In this document: piece by piece, positions 36,017 through 44,502 of the stretch
Layout of the letters: each line of letters begins with the position of its first letter
How positions within the stretch are numbered: the stretch's first letter is position 1
Made by a program: the position numbers and the translations under genes
Assembly: GCF_023156505.1 (NCBI RefSeq)
Contig: NZ_JALNMJ010000002.1
Coordinates: forward strand, 454,392 to 518,391
Direction of reading: 5' to 3'
Length of the DNA stretch: 64,000 nt
Source: Roseibium sediminicola
GTDB lineage: Bacteria; Pseudomonadota; Alphaproteobacteria; Rhizobiales; Stappiaceae
The notes under the pieces: generated by a model
Told to the model about the DNA's origin: nothing
Databases searched by the model: none
The model's input: only the letters and a program-made list of their open reading frames with translations

Positions 36017-36898
36017 ATGAAATTGCCGACGACCGAAGACCGGGACCCCCTTTCCATTGGCCTCAACAACAAGTCGGACAACGACGTCCTGACGCTGTTG
36101 CTGGACAGGCAGAGAGCGGCACTCGATGCCGTCGGGGACGCGATTGCGCAGATCTCCAAGGCCGCCAACGCACTGCAAAGGGCCTCGCAGGCCAATGGCA
36201 TGATCGGCTATGCGGGCGCCGGCAGTGCAGGCCTGACAGCCCTGGCAGATTGCCTCGAACTGCCAGGAACATTCGGCTTTCCACCGGAACGCATGCGCAT
36301 GCTTTATGCCGGCGGCGCGGAAAATCTGCTTCATCTTGCCGGCACTTTTGAAGACGATGAGGAAGTTGGGCGCACGGATTTTCAGACGTCCGGCCTTGGC
36401 GAGGGTGACATTCTGATCGCCGTTTCCGCCAGCGGCTCAACACCTTATACGCTCGGCACCTTTCGCGCGGCTCAGGCGGCAGGCACGGAGACGATTGCTC
36501 TTTGCAACAATCCGGACACGCCGCTTCTGGATCTGGCCGATCATCCGATCCTGCTGAAAACGCCGCCTGAAATCATTGCCGGCTCCACCCGGCTCGGGGC
36601 GGCCAGCGCCCAGAAAGCCGCACTCAACATGATCTCGACCCTGGTGGCACTACGGCTCGGCCACGCCGTGCGCGGGCATATGGTCAATCTGGTTGCCGAC
36701 AACGAGAAGCTGCGCCTCAGGGCCCAACGGATCCTGCAGGATCTGACCGGCTGCACGGCGGAGATCGCGATGCATACGCTGCTCAAGGCCGACGGCCGCG
36801 TCAAGGTCGCAGCTCTCATGATTCTCAGAAGCCTCGACAAAGCCGCCGCAGAACGGGTCCTGGCAGAAAACAACGGCAACCTGCGCCCGTTTCTGTAA
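36017..36898 (+). CDS. murQ: MurQ-like N-acetylmuramic acid 6-phosphate etherase (SIS domain)
   Basis: MurQ cleaves the lactyl ether of MurNAc-6-phosphate, giving GlcNAc-6-phosphate and D-lactate. It has 293 residues, near the usual 300. The SIS domain contains YAGAGSAGLTALADCLELPGT-like sequence (about 60-80) and LIAVSASGSTPYTLG. The MurQ hallmark is visible as AGSTRLGAASAQKAALNMIST. A C-terminal UBA-like helical part follows. The expected product feeds NagA and the SIS deaminase encoded divergently. It could instead act on a related 3-O-substituted hexosamine phosphate. Confidence 0.85.
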   Translation: MKLPTTEDRDPLSIGLNNKSDNDVLTLLLDRQRAALDAVGDAIAQISKAANALQRASQANGMIGYAGAGSAGLTALADCLELPGTFGFPPERMRMLYAGGAENLLHLAGTFEDDEEVGRTDFQTSGLGEGDILIAVSASGSTPYTLGTFRAAQAAGTETIALCNNPDTPLLDLADHPILLKTPPEIIAGSTRLGAASAQKAALNMISTLVALRLGHAVRGHMVNLVADNEKLRLRAQRILQDLTGCTAEIAMHTLLKADGRVKVAALMILRSLDKAAAERVLAENNGNLRPFL

Positions 36899-37150
36899 CC
36901 CTCCATTTTCAAACGCAAATCCCGAGTCGCGTGACGTTTTCCCGGCACGCGTGCGTGCTGCCTGTCCGTAGCCCGGCCGCACCCTGGCCGCGTGACGACG
37001 GCATCGGTATTTTCCGCGCGGTTTCCGTGCCCAATTCATTAAAAAAGCCATGCCAATTATATTTTCGGGTTTACTAACAGCACAATTGGGCTCATATTGG
37101 TATTATAACTGGATGCAAACAAATATAACCCAGAGGCGTGTCCGCGGGCG

Positions 37151-38062
37151 ATGATCACCTGTTTTGATATTGGCGGTTCCTTCATCCGCCACGGGCTCCT
37201 GAAAAAGGACGGTTCTGTCGCGGAAAGCGGCCGGGTCGCCACGCCCGGAAACGATTTCCAGGCTTTCGTCAGCGCAATCGAAACCTGCGCAAGCGCGGAT
37301 CACGGCCCGATCTCCATTTCTCTTGCCGGTGCTTTCGACGAGCGCAGCGGGATTGCGGATGTGGCCAACATTCCCTGTCTTCACAAGCGCAACGTAAAAG
37401 CCGATCTGGAGGCCGCACTGAACCGGCCGGTCCTGATCACAAACGATGCCAACGCCTTTGCCCTTGCAGAGGCGGTTGACGGAACCGGAAAAGGCAAACA
37501 GGTGGTTTTTGGCATTATCCTTGGCACCGGCGTTGGCGGCGGCCTTGTGGTCAACGGCCAATTGGTGACCGGTTTCGGCGGCATTGCCGGCGAGTGGGGC
37601 CATGGCCCGATCGTCGACCCGACAGCCGGCGGCCAGCTTCAGGGTCTCACCCATTACCCTTGCGGCTGCGGCCAGACCGGGTGCATCGATGCGGTCTGTT
37701 CTGCCCGCGGTATGGAAAAGATCCACCAGACCCTGCACGGCGTTGCGCTGTCCAGCAAGAACATCACGGCTGCATGGCATGGCGGTGACGATCAGGCGAC
37801 CCGCACGGTCGAAGCGTTCGCAACCTTGTTGTCCCGCGCCCTCTCCGTGCTTGTGAACACGCTCGGTCCGGACGTTATCCCCGCCAGCGGCGGTCTTTCC
37901 GGCGACGAGACGCTGCTGTCGCTGATCGACCGGAAAACCAGAGAACTGGTGCTGGCCGATTATACCGACCCGCTGATCATCAAGGGTCAGTTTGCCGAAA
38001 ACGGCGGATTGCGCGGAGCCGGCATTGTCGCCCGCAAAACTTTCGGCGAGGTGGCGGCATGA
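37151..38062 (+). CDS. nagK: ROK family kinase, probable N-acetylglucosamine kinase
   Basis: Cytoplasmic sugar kinase of 303 residues. The ATP site DIGGSFIRHGLL (6-17) opens the protein. The ROK block GTGVGGGLVVNGQ is followed by the catalytic/substrate motif EWGHGPIVD. The zinc-binding ROK signature is CGCGQTGCIDAVCS, with all cysteines present. Phosphorylation of GlcNAc, or possibly MurNAc, at C6 is inferred from context (nagA, murQ). Its stop overlaps the cutC start. Confidence 0.9.
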   Translation: MITCFDIGGSFIRHGLLKKDGSVAESGRVATPGNDFQAFVSAIETCASADHGPISISLAGAFDERSGIADVANIPCLHKRNVKADLEAALNRPVLITNDANAFALAEAVDGTGKGKQVVFGIILGTGVGGGLVVNGQLVTGFGGIAGEWGHGPIVDPTAGGQLQGLTHYPCGCGQTGCIDAVCSARGMEKIHQTLHGVALSSKNITAAWHGGDDQATRTVEAFATLLSRALSVLVNTLGPDVIPASGGLSGDETLLSLIDRKTRELVLADYTDPLIIKGQFAENGGLRGAGIVARKTFGEVAA

Positions 38063-38808
38063 GCCCTGTTGCTCTCGAAGTGTGTGTCGATACGCTTGAA
38101 GGCGCCTGGATCGCTGCTGAAAACGGCGCCGACCGGATCGAGCTTTGCGCGGCACTGTCGGAAGGCGGACTGACACCGTCCTTCGGTGCGATGACCGCCG
38201 CCGCCAAGCTGCCGGTGCCTGTCTACGCGATGATCCGGCCGCGCAGAGGCGACTTTCGTTATTCCGACATTGAAAAAACCGCGATGCTGCACGACATCGA
38301 GGCCTGCGGGAAAGCCGGCCTTGCAGGCATCGTTATAGGAGCGGTCGACGACCAACACGCTCTGGACCGGGAGTTCCTGGCAGCGGCGCTCGAAAGCACG
38401 TCACTGCCGGCCACGCTGCACCGAGCCATCGACACGGTTCGGGACTACGAAAAAGCTGTCGCGGACGCAATCAAGCTCGGCTTCGAACGCATCCTGTCGT
38501 CCGGACAGGCCGACAAGGCGGAACTTGGTATGGATCGGCTTGCGAGCGCAGTTCGGGTCGCGTCCGGGCGGATTTCGATCATGGCCGGTTCCGGCGTCAA
38601 CGCGGCCAATGCCCCCCGCATCCTGAAACACACCGGAGCGCCGGAACTGCACGCGTCCTGTTCCAAGCCCAAGGGAGATGCCCCCGCGCCCGGCATTTCC
38701 GAGACCCGGCTTGGTTTTGTTGCCGCCACTGGCACCCGCGATACGGATGCCAGCCTCGTCCAGTCGCTGCGCCACGTCATGGATATTCACGCGGAGGATG
38801 CCGCATGA
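38059..38808 (+). CDS. cutC: CutC family TIM-barrel protein
   Basis: A 249-residue TIM-barrel protein of the CutC family. The N-terminus LEVCVDTLEGAWIAAENGADRIELCAALSEGG-like block (about 5-36), PVYAMIRPRRGDFRYSD, GIVIGAVDD and HRAIDTVRDYEKA are the family landmarks. CutC was first linked to copper tolerance, but no metal genes are nearby. Here it is translationally coupled (ATGA overlaps) to a sugar kinase upstream and a sugar-type oxidoreductase downstream, which points to a role in carbohydrate metabolism. Confidence 0.92.
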   Translation: MSPVALEVCVDTLEGAWIAAENGADRIELCAALSEGGLTPSFGAMTAAAKLPVPVYAMIRPRRGDFRYSDIEKTAMLHDIEACGKAGLAGIVIGAVDDQHALDREFLAAALESTSLPATLHRAIDTVRDYEKAVADAIKLGFERILSSGQADKAELGMDRLASAVRVASGRISIMAGSGVNAANAPRILKHTGAPELHASCSKPKGDAPAPGISETRLGFVAATGTRDTDASLVQSLRHVMDIHAEDAA

Positions 38809-39974
38809 AGACCGGATATGTGGGCCTTGGCGCCCGGATCGCCCATGTTAGCAACTGCTTGCAAAACGTTGCAGGCGACATTGATCCGCGCGCCTATGTC
38901 GACCCGACCCCGGCGGGCCTGAAACAGGTCGAGGCCAGAAGCGGCTCCACGCTGGCCGCCTACGACGACCTGGCGTCGATGCTGCAGCGGGAGAAGCTCG
39001 ATCTGTTGATGATCGGCTCCCCCAATTTCATGCATCTGGATCATCTGCGGACCGCGCTGGAATCGGATGTGAAATACATCTTCTGCGAAAAGCCTGTCGT
39101 CACCACGGAAGCCGAAACCTTCGAGCTCCTGTCCCTGATGAAGGCTCATGGCGGGGAAAAGCGGGTCATCGTCGGCCTGGTGCTGCGCTATTCGCCGCTC
39201 TACACCGAGCTGCAGAAAAGCCTGAAGGCCGGCCAGATCGGCAAGGTGGTTTCGATTGAGGCGGCGGAACACATCGGCCCCTATCACGGCTCGTTTTTCA
39301 TGCGCGACTGGCGGCGCTACGAGAAGAATTCCGGCGGCTTCATGCTGGAAAAATGCTGCCACGACCTGGACCTCTATCAGGGCGTGACCGGCTGCCGGCC
39401 ACGCTATGTCTCAAGTTTCGGTGGCCGCAAGAGCTTCGTGCCGGACAACCGGCCGGACCAGGATCACAGTTTCCCGACGCCCGTCTACAAGGACCGCGTC
39501 GATCCGTTCACCCCGCGCTGGGGCGGCGGCAATGCCGATTTCGATAGCGACGGCGACATTATCGATTACCAGACTGCGCTGATCGAATACGAAGACGGCG
39601 CCAATCTGTGCTTCCACACCAATCTCTATGTTCCCGATGAATTCCGCCGTTTCGCGGTGATGGGCACAAAGGGCATGGCGGAAGGCGACTTCATCCGAAA
39701 CTACTTCCGGGTCCATGACGCTCTGACCTCGGCCTGCCTGATCGATCGGCCGAAACTGGTCGATGCCGGCCGGGACGGCCATTACGGCGCCGACGACGCC
39801 ATGGCCCGCGATCTGACGCATTACTTCAGAAATGGCGGCGGCCTGCCGGTCGGGGTTCTGGATGCGCTCGAAGCCGGGCTCACCGCGATCAAGCTGGACG
39901 AAGCGCGCCGCGCGCGCGCCGTCCTCGACCTGAGCGACACCTGGCAGCAATTCGACAGTTACGGCCTGGCATAG
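38805..39974 (+). CDS. Gfo/Idh/MocA family oxidoreductase
   Basis: NAD(P)-dependent oxidoreductase of 389 residues. The N-terminal Rossmann domain starts MKTGYVGLGARIAHVSNCL, and the Gfo/Idh cofactor-side motif is CEKPVVTTEAET with the conserved EKP lysine. The C-terminal sheet domain includes EKCCHDLDLYQGVTG, in which His is the likely catalytic residue. Members act on sugars, amino sugars or their lactones. Its ATG overlaps the cutC stop, and it is followed by the ABC transporter after 8 bp, so it probably works on the imported sugar. Confidence 0.9.
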   Translation: MKTGYVGLGARIAHVSNCLQNVAGDIDPRAYVDPTPAGLKQVEARSGSTLAAYDDLASMLQREKLDLLMIGSPNFMHLDHLRTALESDVKYIFCEKPVVTTEAETFELLSLMKAHGGEKRVIVGLVLRYSPLYTELQKSLKAGQIGKVVSIEAAEHIGPYHGSFFMRDWRRYEKNSGGFMLEKCCHDLDLYQGVTGCRPRYVSSFGGRKSFVPDNRPDQDHSFPTPVYKDRVDPFTPRWGGGNADFDSDGDIIDYQTALIEYEDGANLCFHTNLYVPDEFRRFAVMGTKGMAEGDFIRNYFRVHDALTSACLIDRPKLVDAGRDGHYGADDAMARDLTHYFRNGGGLPVGVLDALEAGLTAIKLDEARRARAVLDLSDTWQQFDSYGLA

Positions 39975-39982
39975 GGGGATCC

Positions 39983-40879
39983 ATGGCGCATACGGCAAAA
40001 AAACGAGACTATTTTCCGTACCTCCTGCTGGTGCCGGCCACCCTCGTCATGGTGGCGATTGTCGCCTATCCGCTTTACGAGACCTTCCGGCTATCCTTCA
40101 CCAACACCAGCATGAGCCCGAATTTCGAATATGTCGGTCTCGACAATTACGAAAAGCTGATGTCCCGCCGCTTTCCGGAGGTGATTGCAAGGACCTTCTA
40201 CTGGATGAGCCTGTCGGTCGCGCTGAAAATGCTGATCGGCACTCTTGGCGCGGTGCTGCTGAATGCCATGGTGCCCGGCCGGACCCTGTTCCGCATTCTG
40301 GTCATGCCGCCGTGGGTTATCCCGATTGCCATCGGCGTCTTCATCTGGGGCTGGATGTATAACGGCCAGTTCGGCATGATTTCCGGCCTCGCCCAGCGGG
40401 TCGGTATCCTGGACGCGCCGTTCGAGTTCCTCGCCTACAAGAATTCGGCCTTCATGGCGACCATCGTCACCGATGTCTGGATCGGCGTGCCGATGGTGAC
40501 GCTCTACCTGCTGGCCTCGATGCAGTCGATCTCCAAGGATCTTTACGAAGCCGCCTGGGTGGATGGCGCGTCGCGTTTCTACCGGTTCCGCCGGATCACA
40601 CTGCCGCTGATTATTCCCTCGATTGCCACCATGGCGCTGCTGTCGGCGATCGCGACATTCAATTCCTTCGACATCATCTGGATCCTGACGGAGGGCGGTC
40701 CGCGCGGCGCAACCACGACCATGATCATCGACACCTACAAGACCGCGATCAGCCGCTTCAAATACGGCGAAGGTGCGGCCCGGACGGTGATGATCGTCCT
40801 GTTCCTCGGCTCCTTCATGTTCGTCTATTTCCTGCTGCTGTCGCGCCTTGCCAAGAGGAGCCCGAACAATGCTGCATAA
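39983..40879 (+). CDS. Sugar ABC transporter permease (MalF/UgpA type)
   Basis: Inner-membrane permease of 298 residues, CUT1 family. About six membrane spans are visible, the first at YLLLVPATLVMVAIVAYPLY. The EAA loop that docks the ATPase is YEAAWVDGASRFYRFRRITLPLI (about 191-213). It starts 8 bp after the oxidoreductase with GGGG upstream and its stop overlaps the second permease by 11 bp. The nearby nag genes suggest an amino-sugar or chitooligosaccharide substrate. Confidence 0.93.
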   Translation: MAHTAKKRDYFPYLLLVPATLVMVAIVAYPLYETFRLSFTNTSMSPNFEYVGLDNYEKLMSRRFPEVIARTFYWMSLSVALKMLIGTLGAVLLNAMVPGRTLFRILVMPPWVIPIAIGVFIWGWMYNGQFGMISGLAQRVGILDAPFEFLAYKNSAFMATIVTDVWIGVPMVTLYLLASMQSISKDLYEAAWVDGASRFYRFRRITLPLIIPSIATMALLSAIATFNSFDIIWILTEGGPRGATTTMIIDTYKTAISRFKYGEGAARTVMIVLFLGSFMFVYFLLLSRLAKRSPNNAA

Positions 40880-41711
40880 GTATCGCTGGTACGAATATGT
40901 GCTGATCTATGCCGGGCTGGCGGTGTTCCTCACCTTCGTGCTGGCACCGTTCGTGGAAGCCTTCGTGGTGTCGATGCGGCCGCTGACGAGCCTGTTCTCC
41001 ATTCCCTATCGGTTCATCACCGACAAGATGAGCTTCGACGCCTATTTCACCATGTGGGAGAACGTGCCTCTCCTGTGGATGTACATGCTGAACTCGTTCT
41101 TCATCGCGACGGCGGTCACGGTCCTCGGCCTGATCTGCATCATTCCGGCCGCCTACGCCTTCGCCCGCTTCGAGTTTCCGGCACGCAACTCCCTGCTCGG
41201 CATCTTCATTGCCGTGAACATGTTCTCCGGCGCCGTGCTGATCATTCCGTTGTTCAAGCTGATGCAGCAATACGGCCTGTTGAACACCTATTTCGCAATG
41301 ATCGCCCCGGGAACCGCCTTTGTGATCCCGACCGGCATCTGGCTGCTGCGCTCCTATCTGGTGCGCATCCCGAAGGAACTCGAGGAAGCCGCCTGGGTGG
41401 ACGGCGCCGGCAAGATCTACACGCTCTGGCGCGTGATCATTCCGGTCGCCCTGCCCGGCATCGTGGTGGTCACGATCACCGCCTTCATCACCGCCTACGC
41501 GCAGCAGTTCATTTTCGCGCTGACCTTCAATTCCGTGAACGAGCTGAACCCGTTGCCGGTCGGCCTGTTCCAGTTCTTCGGACGGCAGAATGTCGTCTGG
41601 AACGAACTCATGGCCGCCAGCCTCGTCGGCATCCTGCCGGTGCTGTTCGTCTATGTGTTCCTGCAACGCTACATCGTCGCCGGCCTGACCGCCGGCGCGG
41701 TCAAGGAATAA
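40869..41711 (+). CDS. Sugar ABC transporter permease (MalG/UgpE type)
   Basis: Second inner-membrane permease of the CUT1 importer, 280 residues from ATG 40869, which lies inside the end of the first permease gene. It has six likely membrane spans, beginning VLIYAGLAVFLTFVLAPFV. The EAA loop is LEEAAWVDGAGKIYTLWRVI (about 173-192). Gene overlap suggests equal translation of the two permeases. Confidence 0.93.
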   Translation: MLHKYRWYEYVLIYAGLAVFLTFVLAPFVEAFVVSMRPLTSLFSIPYRFITDKMSFDAYFTMWENVPLLWMYMLNSFFIATAVTVLGLICIIPAAYAFARFEFPARNSLLGIFIAVNMFSGAVLIIPLFKLMQQYGLLNTYFAMIAPGTAFVIPTGIWLLRSYLVRIPKELEEAAWVDGAGKIYTLWRVIIPVALPGIVVVTITAFITAYAQQFIFALTFNSVNELNPLPVGLFQFFGRQNVVWNELMAASLVGILPVLFVYVFLQRYIVAGLTAGAVKE

Positions 41712-41744
41712 CAAAAACAATAATCCAACCAGAAAGGGAAACAG

Positions 41745-42956
41745 ATGACTTTCAAATCCATGTTGCTGGGCGGTGCTTTTGCCCTCAGCGTCGTCGCCTC
41801 CGCGCAGGCGGACGACAAGAACATTCACATCATCGTTTGCGGCGACAACACCGGCGCCGGCATTCCGAAACAGGCTGCCCTGATCGAGGGCTGGGAAGCG
41901 AAGAACCCGGGCTTCAAGGTTGAGGTCGAGTTCGTTCCGTGGGGCCAGTGCCAGGAAAAGTCCACCACCCTCGCCTCCGCCGGCAACCCGCCCGCCATTG
42001 CCTATATGGGCTCGCGCACGCTGAAGCAGCTGGCCGCCAACGACCTGATCATCCCGGTCAACATGACCGAGGAAGAAAAGGCCACCTATGCCGCGCCGAT
42101 CCTCGGCACGATCACCGCCAACGGCCAGCAGTGGGGTCTGCCGCGCGCCTTCTCCACCAAGGCGCTCTACTGGAACAAGGACCTCTTCAAGGAAGCCGGC
42201 CTCGATCCGGAAACACCGCCCAAGACCTGGGACGAGATGTATGAAGCGGCCAAGACCATCAAGGACAAGACCGACGCCGACGGCTTCGGCCTTGCGGCAG
42301 CCTCCTTCGACAACACCATGCACCAGTTCATGAACTACGTTTATACGAACGGTGGTGAGGTGATTAACGCGGACGGCGAGATCGTCTTCAACTCCCCGAA
42401 CAACGTCGAAGCCCTGGCTTTCTACGGCAAGATGGCAACGGTCTCCCAGCCGGGCCCGGTCGCCTATGACCGTGCCAAGCTGCGTCCGCTGTTCTCCGAA
42501 GGCAAGATCGGCATGTTCATTTCCGGTCCGTGGGAGCGCACCCGCGTCACCGACGTGAACTGGGGTGTTGCGCCGATCCCGCACGGTCCGAGCGGCGGTC
42601 CGGGCACGCTCCTGATCACCGACTCCCTGGCCGTCTTCAAGGGCTCGGGCGTCGAGGAACAGGCGCTTGACCTCGCCAAGCTGCTGACCAACCCGCAGAA
42701 CCAGATGGAGTTCGAACTGGCCGAAGGCTTCACGCCGCTGCGTGACCTGCCGGAAGTCAAGGCACTGGTCGAGAAGGATCCGACCTGGGCCGCGTTCCTC
42801 GATGCGATCCCGACCGGTGGTCCGGAGCCGTTCGTGACCGATTATGTCGGCCTGCAGGACGCCATCAACGAGGCCGTTCAGGGTGTTGTTCTGGGCGAAA
42901 TCGATGCGGCTGAAGCCGTAGAGATCGCTGCCGAGCAGCTTGAAGACTACAAGTAA
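41745..42956 (+). CDS. Sugar ABC transporter substrate-binding protein
   Basis: Periplasmic solute-binding protein (SBP family 1) of 403 residues. A signal peptide covers residues 1-23 (MLLGGAFALSVVASAQA, cleavage before DDKN). Mature features are IEGWEAKNPGFKVEVEFVPWG, PRAFSTKALYWNKDLFKEAG and FISGPWERTRVTDVNWGVAP, typical of proteins that bind di- or oligosaccharides. It follows the permeases by 33 bp and precedes the ATPase by 67 bp. The ligand is inferred to contain an amino sugar. Confidence 0.94.
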   Translation: MTFKSMLLGGAFALSVVASAQADDKNIHIIVCGDNTGAGIPKQAALIEGWEAKNPGFKVEVEFVPWGQCQEKSTTLASAGNPPAIAYMGSRTLKQLAANDLIIPVNMTEEEKATYAAPILGTITANGQQWGLPRAFSTKALYWNKDLFKEAGLDPETPPKTWDEMYEAAKTIKDKTDADGFGLAAASFDNTMHQFMNYVYTNGGEVINADGEIVFNSPNNVEALAFYGKMATVSQPGPVAYDRAKLRPLFSEGKIGMFISGPWERTRVTDVNWGVAPIPHGPSGGPGTLLITDSLAVFKGSGVEEQALDLAKLLTNPQNQMEFELAEGFTPLRDLPEVKALVEKDPTWAAFLDAIPTGGPEPFVTDYVGLQDAINEAVQGVVLGEIDAAEAVEIAAEQLEDYK

Positions 42957-43023
42957 CCCTGCGCGCTGACCGGGCCCCTGCCACTCCCACATCCGGGGGC
43001 CCGGGCACCAGTTCAAAGAAGGA

Positions 43024-44157
43024 ATGACCATGGGCGAGTTGCAGCTGCGCGACGTACGCAAGAGCTATGGCCAAATGGAAGTCATCAAGGGCGTCAATCT
43101 TGATGTGGACCATGGCGAATTCATCGTGTTTGTCGGTCCGTCGGGATGCGGCAAGTCGACCCTGCTGCGCATGATTGCGGGGCTTGAGGAAATCACGGGC
43201 GGCGACATCACCATCGAGAAGAAGGTGGTCAACGACCTGCCCCCGGTCAAACGCGGCATTGCCATGGTGTTCCAGTCCTATGCGCTTTACCCGCATATGT
43301 CCGTTTACGAAAACATCGCCTTCCCCCTGCGCGTCGAGCGGCTGGCCAAGGACAAGGTCGAGGAGAAGGTTCAGGCCGCTGCCGAGATCCTGCAGCTGAC
43401 CGAACGTCTCCAGCACAAGCCCGGCGAACTGTCCGGCGGCCAGCGCCAGCGTGTTGCCATCGGCCGCGCCATCGTGCGTGCACCGTCCGTCTTCCTGTTC
43501 GACGAGCCACTTTCCAACCTGGACGCGGCCCTGCGCGCTGAAATGCGAGTCGAACTGGCCAAACTGCATTCCGACCTCGACGCCACCATGATCTACGTTA
43601 CCCATGACCAGGTAGAAGCCATGACCATGGCTGACCGTATCGTCGTGTTGGACCAGGGCGTCATTTCCCAGGTGGGCTCACCTCTGGAGCTCTACCACAA
43701 GCCGCGGAATGTGTTTGTCGCCGGTTTCATCGGCAATCCGAAAATGAATTTCATTGAGGTCACCGGCAAGACCGCCGATGCCAACGGCGTCACCGTGACG
43801 CTGCCGTCCGGCGCGGACATCACCGTTAAGGTCGCCACGAAAACCGATGTCGCCGGCAAGCCCCTGACCCTTGGCATCCGCCCGGAACATCTCACGCTCG
43901 GCACAGCCGAGGCGACCATCGAAGTCGTGCCGAATGTGGTCGAGCACCTTGGCATCCATACCGTCACCTACAGCACGGTGGACGGGGCCAAGGCAACATT
44001 CTGCAGCGTTCTGCCGGGCTCGGCTCCGGCGAAGGTCGGCAAGCCCGTGTCCATGGGCCTCAACGGTGCCGACTGCCACTTGTTCAATGAGACTGGACAA
44101 GCTTTCGAGCGCCAGCTGTCGCTGGAAGACCTCGACGCAGCGGACATGCATATTTAA
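43024..44157 (+). CDS. Sugar ABC transporter ATPase (MsmK/UgpC type)
   Basis: ATPase of the CUT1 importer, 377 residues; ATG at 43030 is an equally possible start. Motifs are Walker [11 protein letters not shown]-loop [15 protein letters not shown], signature [14 protein letters not shown], Walker [14 protein letters not shown] and the H-loop [11 protein letters not shown]-terminal TOBE/OB domain (about 240-370) includes [10 protein letters not shown]. It completes the transporter and is followed by a terminator. Confidence 0.95.
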   Translation: MTMGELQLRDVRKSYGQMEVIKGVNLDVDHGEFIVFVGPSGCGKSTLLRMIAGLEEITGGDITIEKKVVNDLPPVKRGIAMVFQSYALYPHMSVYENIAFPLRVERLAKDKVEEKVQAAAEILQLTERLQHKPGELSGGQRQRVAIGRAIVRAPSVFLFDEPLSNLDAALRAEMRVELAKLHSDLDATMIYVTHDQVEAMTMADRIVVLDQGVISQVGSPLELYHKPRNVFVAGFIGNPKMNFIEVTGKTADANGVTVTLPSGADITVKVATKTDVAGKPLTLGIRPEHLTLGTAEATIEVVPNVVEHLGIHTVTYSTVDGAKATFCSVLPGSAPAKVGKPVSMGLNGADCHLFNETGQAFERQLSLEDLDAADMHI

Positions 44158-44185
44158 GCGTATCTGTTTTTCGAAGCATTCCTAA

Positions 44186-44210
44186 AAACGGCCGCTGTTA
44201 GCGGCCGTTT
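44186..44210 (+). terminator. Hairpin terminator after the ABC transporter operon
   Basis: A perfect 11 bp stem, AAACGGCCGCT with AGCGGCCGTTT around a 3-base loop, lies 28 bp after the stop. The T tract is short. Confidence 0.7.
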
Positions 44211-44232
44211 CAGTTTATTGACAAGGCGCCCC

Positions 44233-44419
44233 CGTCATTCCGGACGGTTTGCAGCGCAGCTGCATGGCCAGATCCGGAACCCAGCGCGTACTTCGCGCCA
44301 CAGGCGCGTCTTTATCAATATTTTCAGTCCTCTGATTGGATTTGTGCTCGCTTTCGCTCGCGCCTATGCGCTGGGTTCCGGCTCAGCGTGCAGCGCTGCT
44401 GCACTTGTCCGGAATGACG
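44233..44419. repeat. Palindromic intergenic repeat (REP/RIME-like)
   Basis: About 187 bp made of two inverted arms. Both arms begin CGTCATTCCGGAC at the outside and contain CCGGAACCCAGCGC further in, separated by about 65 bp of unique sequence. Similar CATTCCGGA...GATCCGGAACCC palindromes are scattered through many alphaproteobacterial genomes. It sits between two convergent terminators and holds no gene. Confidence 0.75.
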
Positions 44420-44442
44420 AGCCGAGGGTTTGCCAGCGGTAC

Positions 44443-44468
44443 AAAACGGCCGCAAGTTGCGGTCGTTT
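44443..44468 (-). terminator. Hairpin terminator for the D-serine dehydratase-like gene
   Basis: On the minus strand AAACGACCGCAA and TTGCGGCCGTTTT form an 11 bp stem with one G-U type mismatch, followed by T residues. It lies 34 bp after the stop at 44503. Confidence 0.65.
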
Positions 44469-44502
44469 GCTTCTGGAATTGGCGGGCAAGTCGTCTGGAG
44501 GA

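Noticed and set aside
40815..43061. Open frame of about 750 codons on the minus strand
   Set aside because: Antisense to the permease and binding-protein genes; low-complexity Arg/His/Gly composition typical of a shadow frame.
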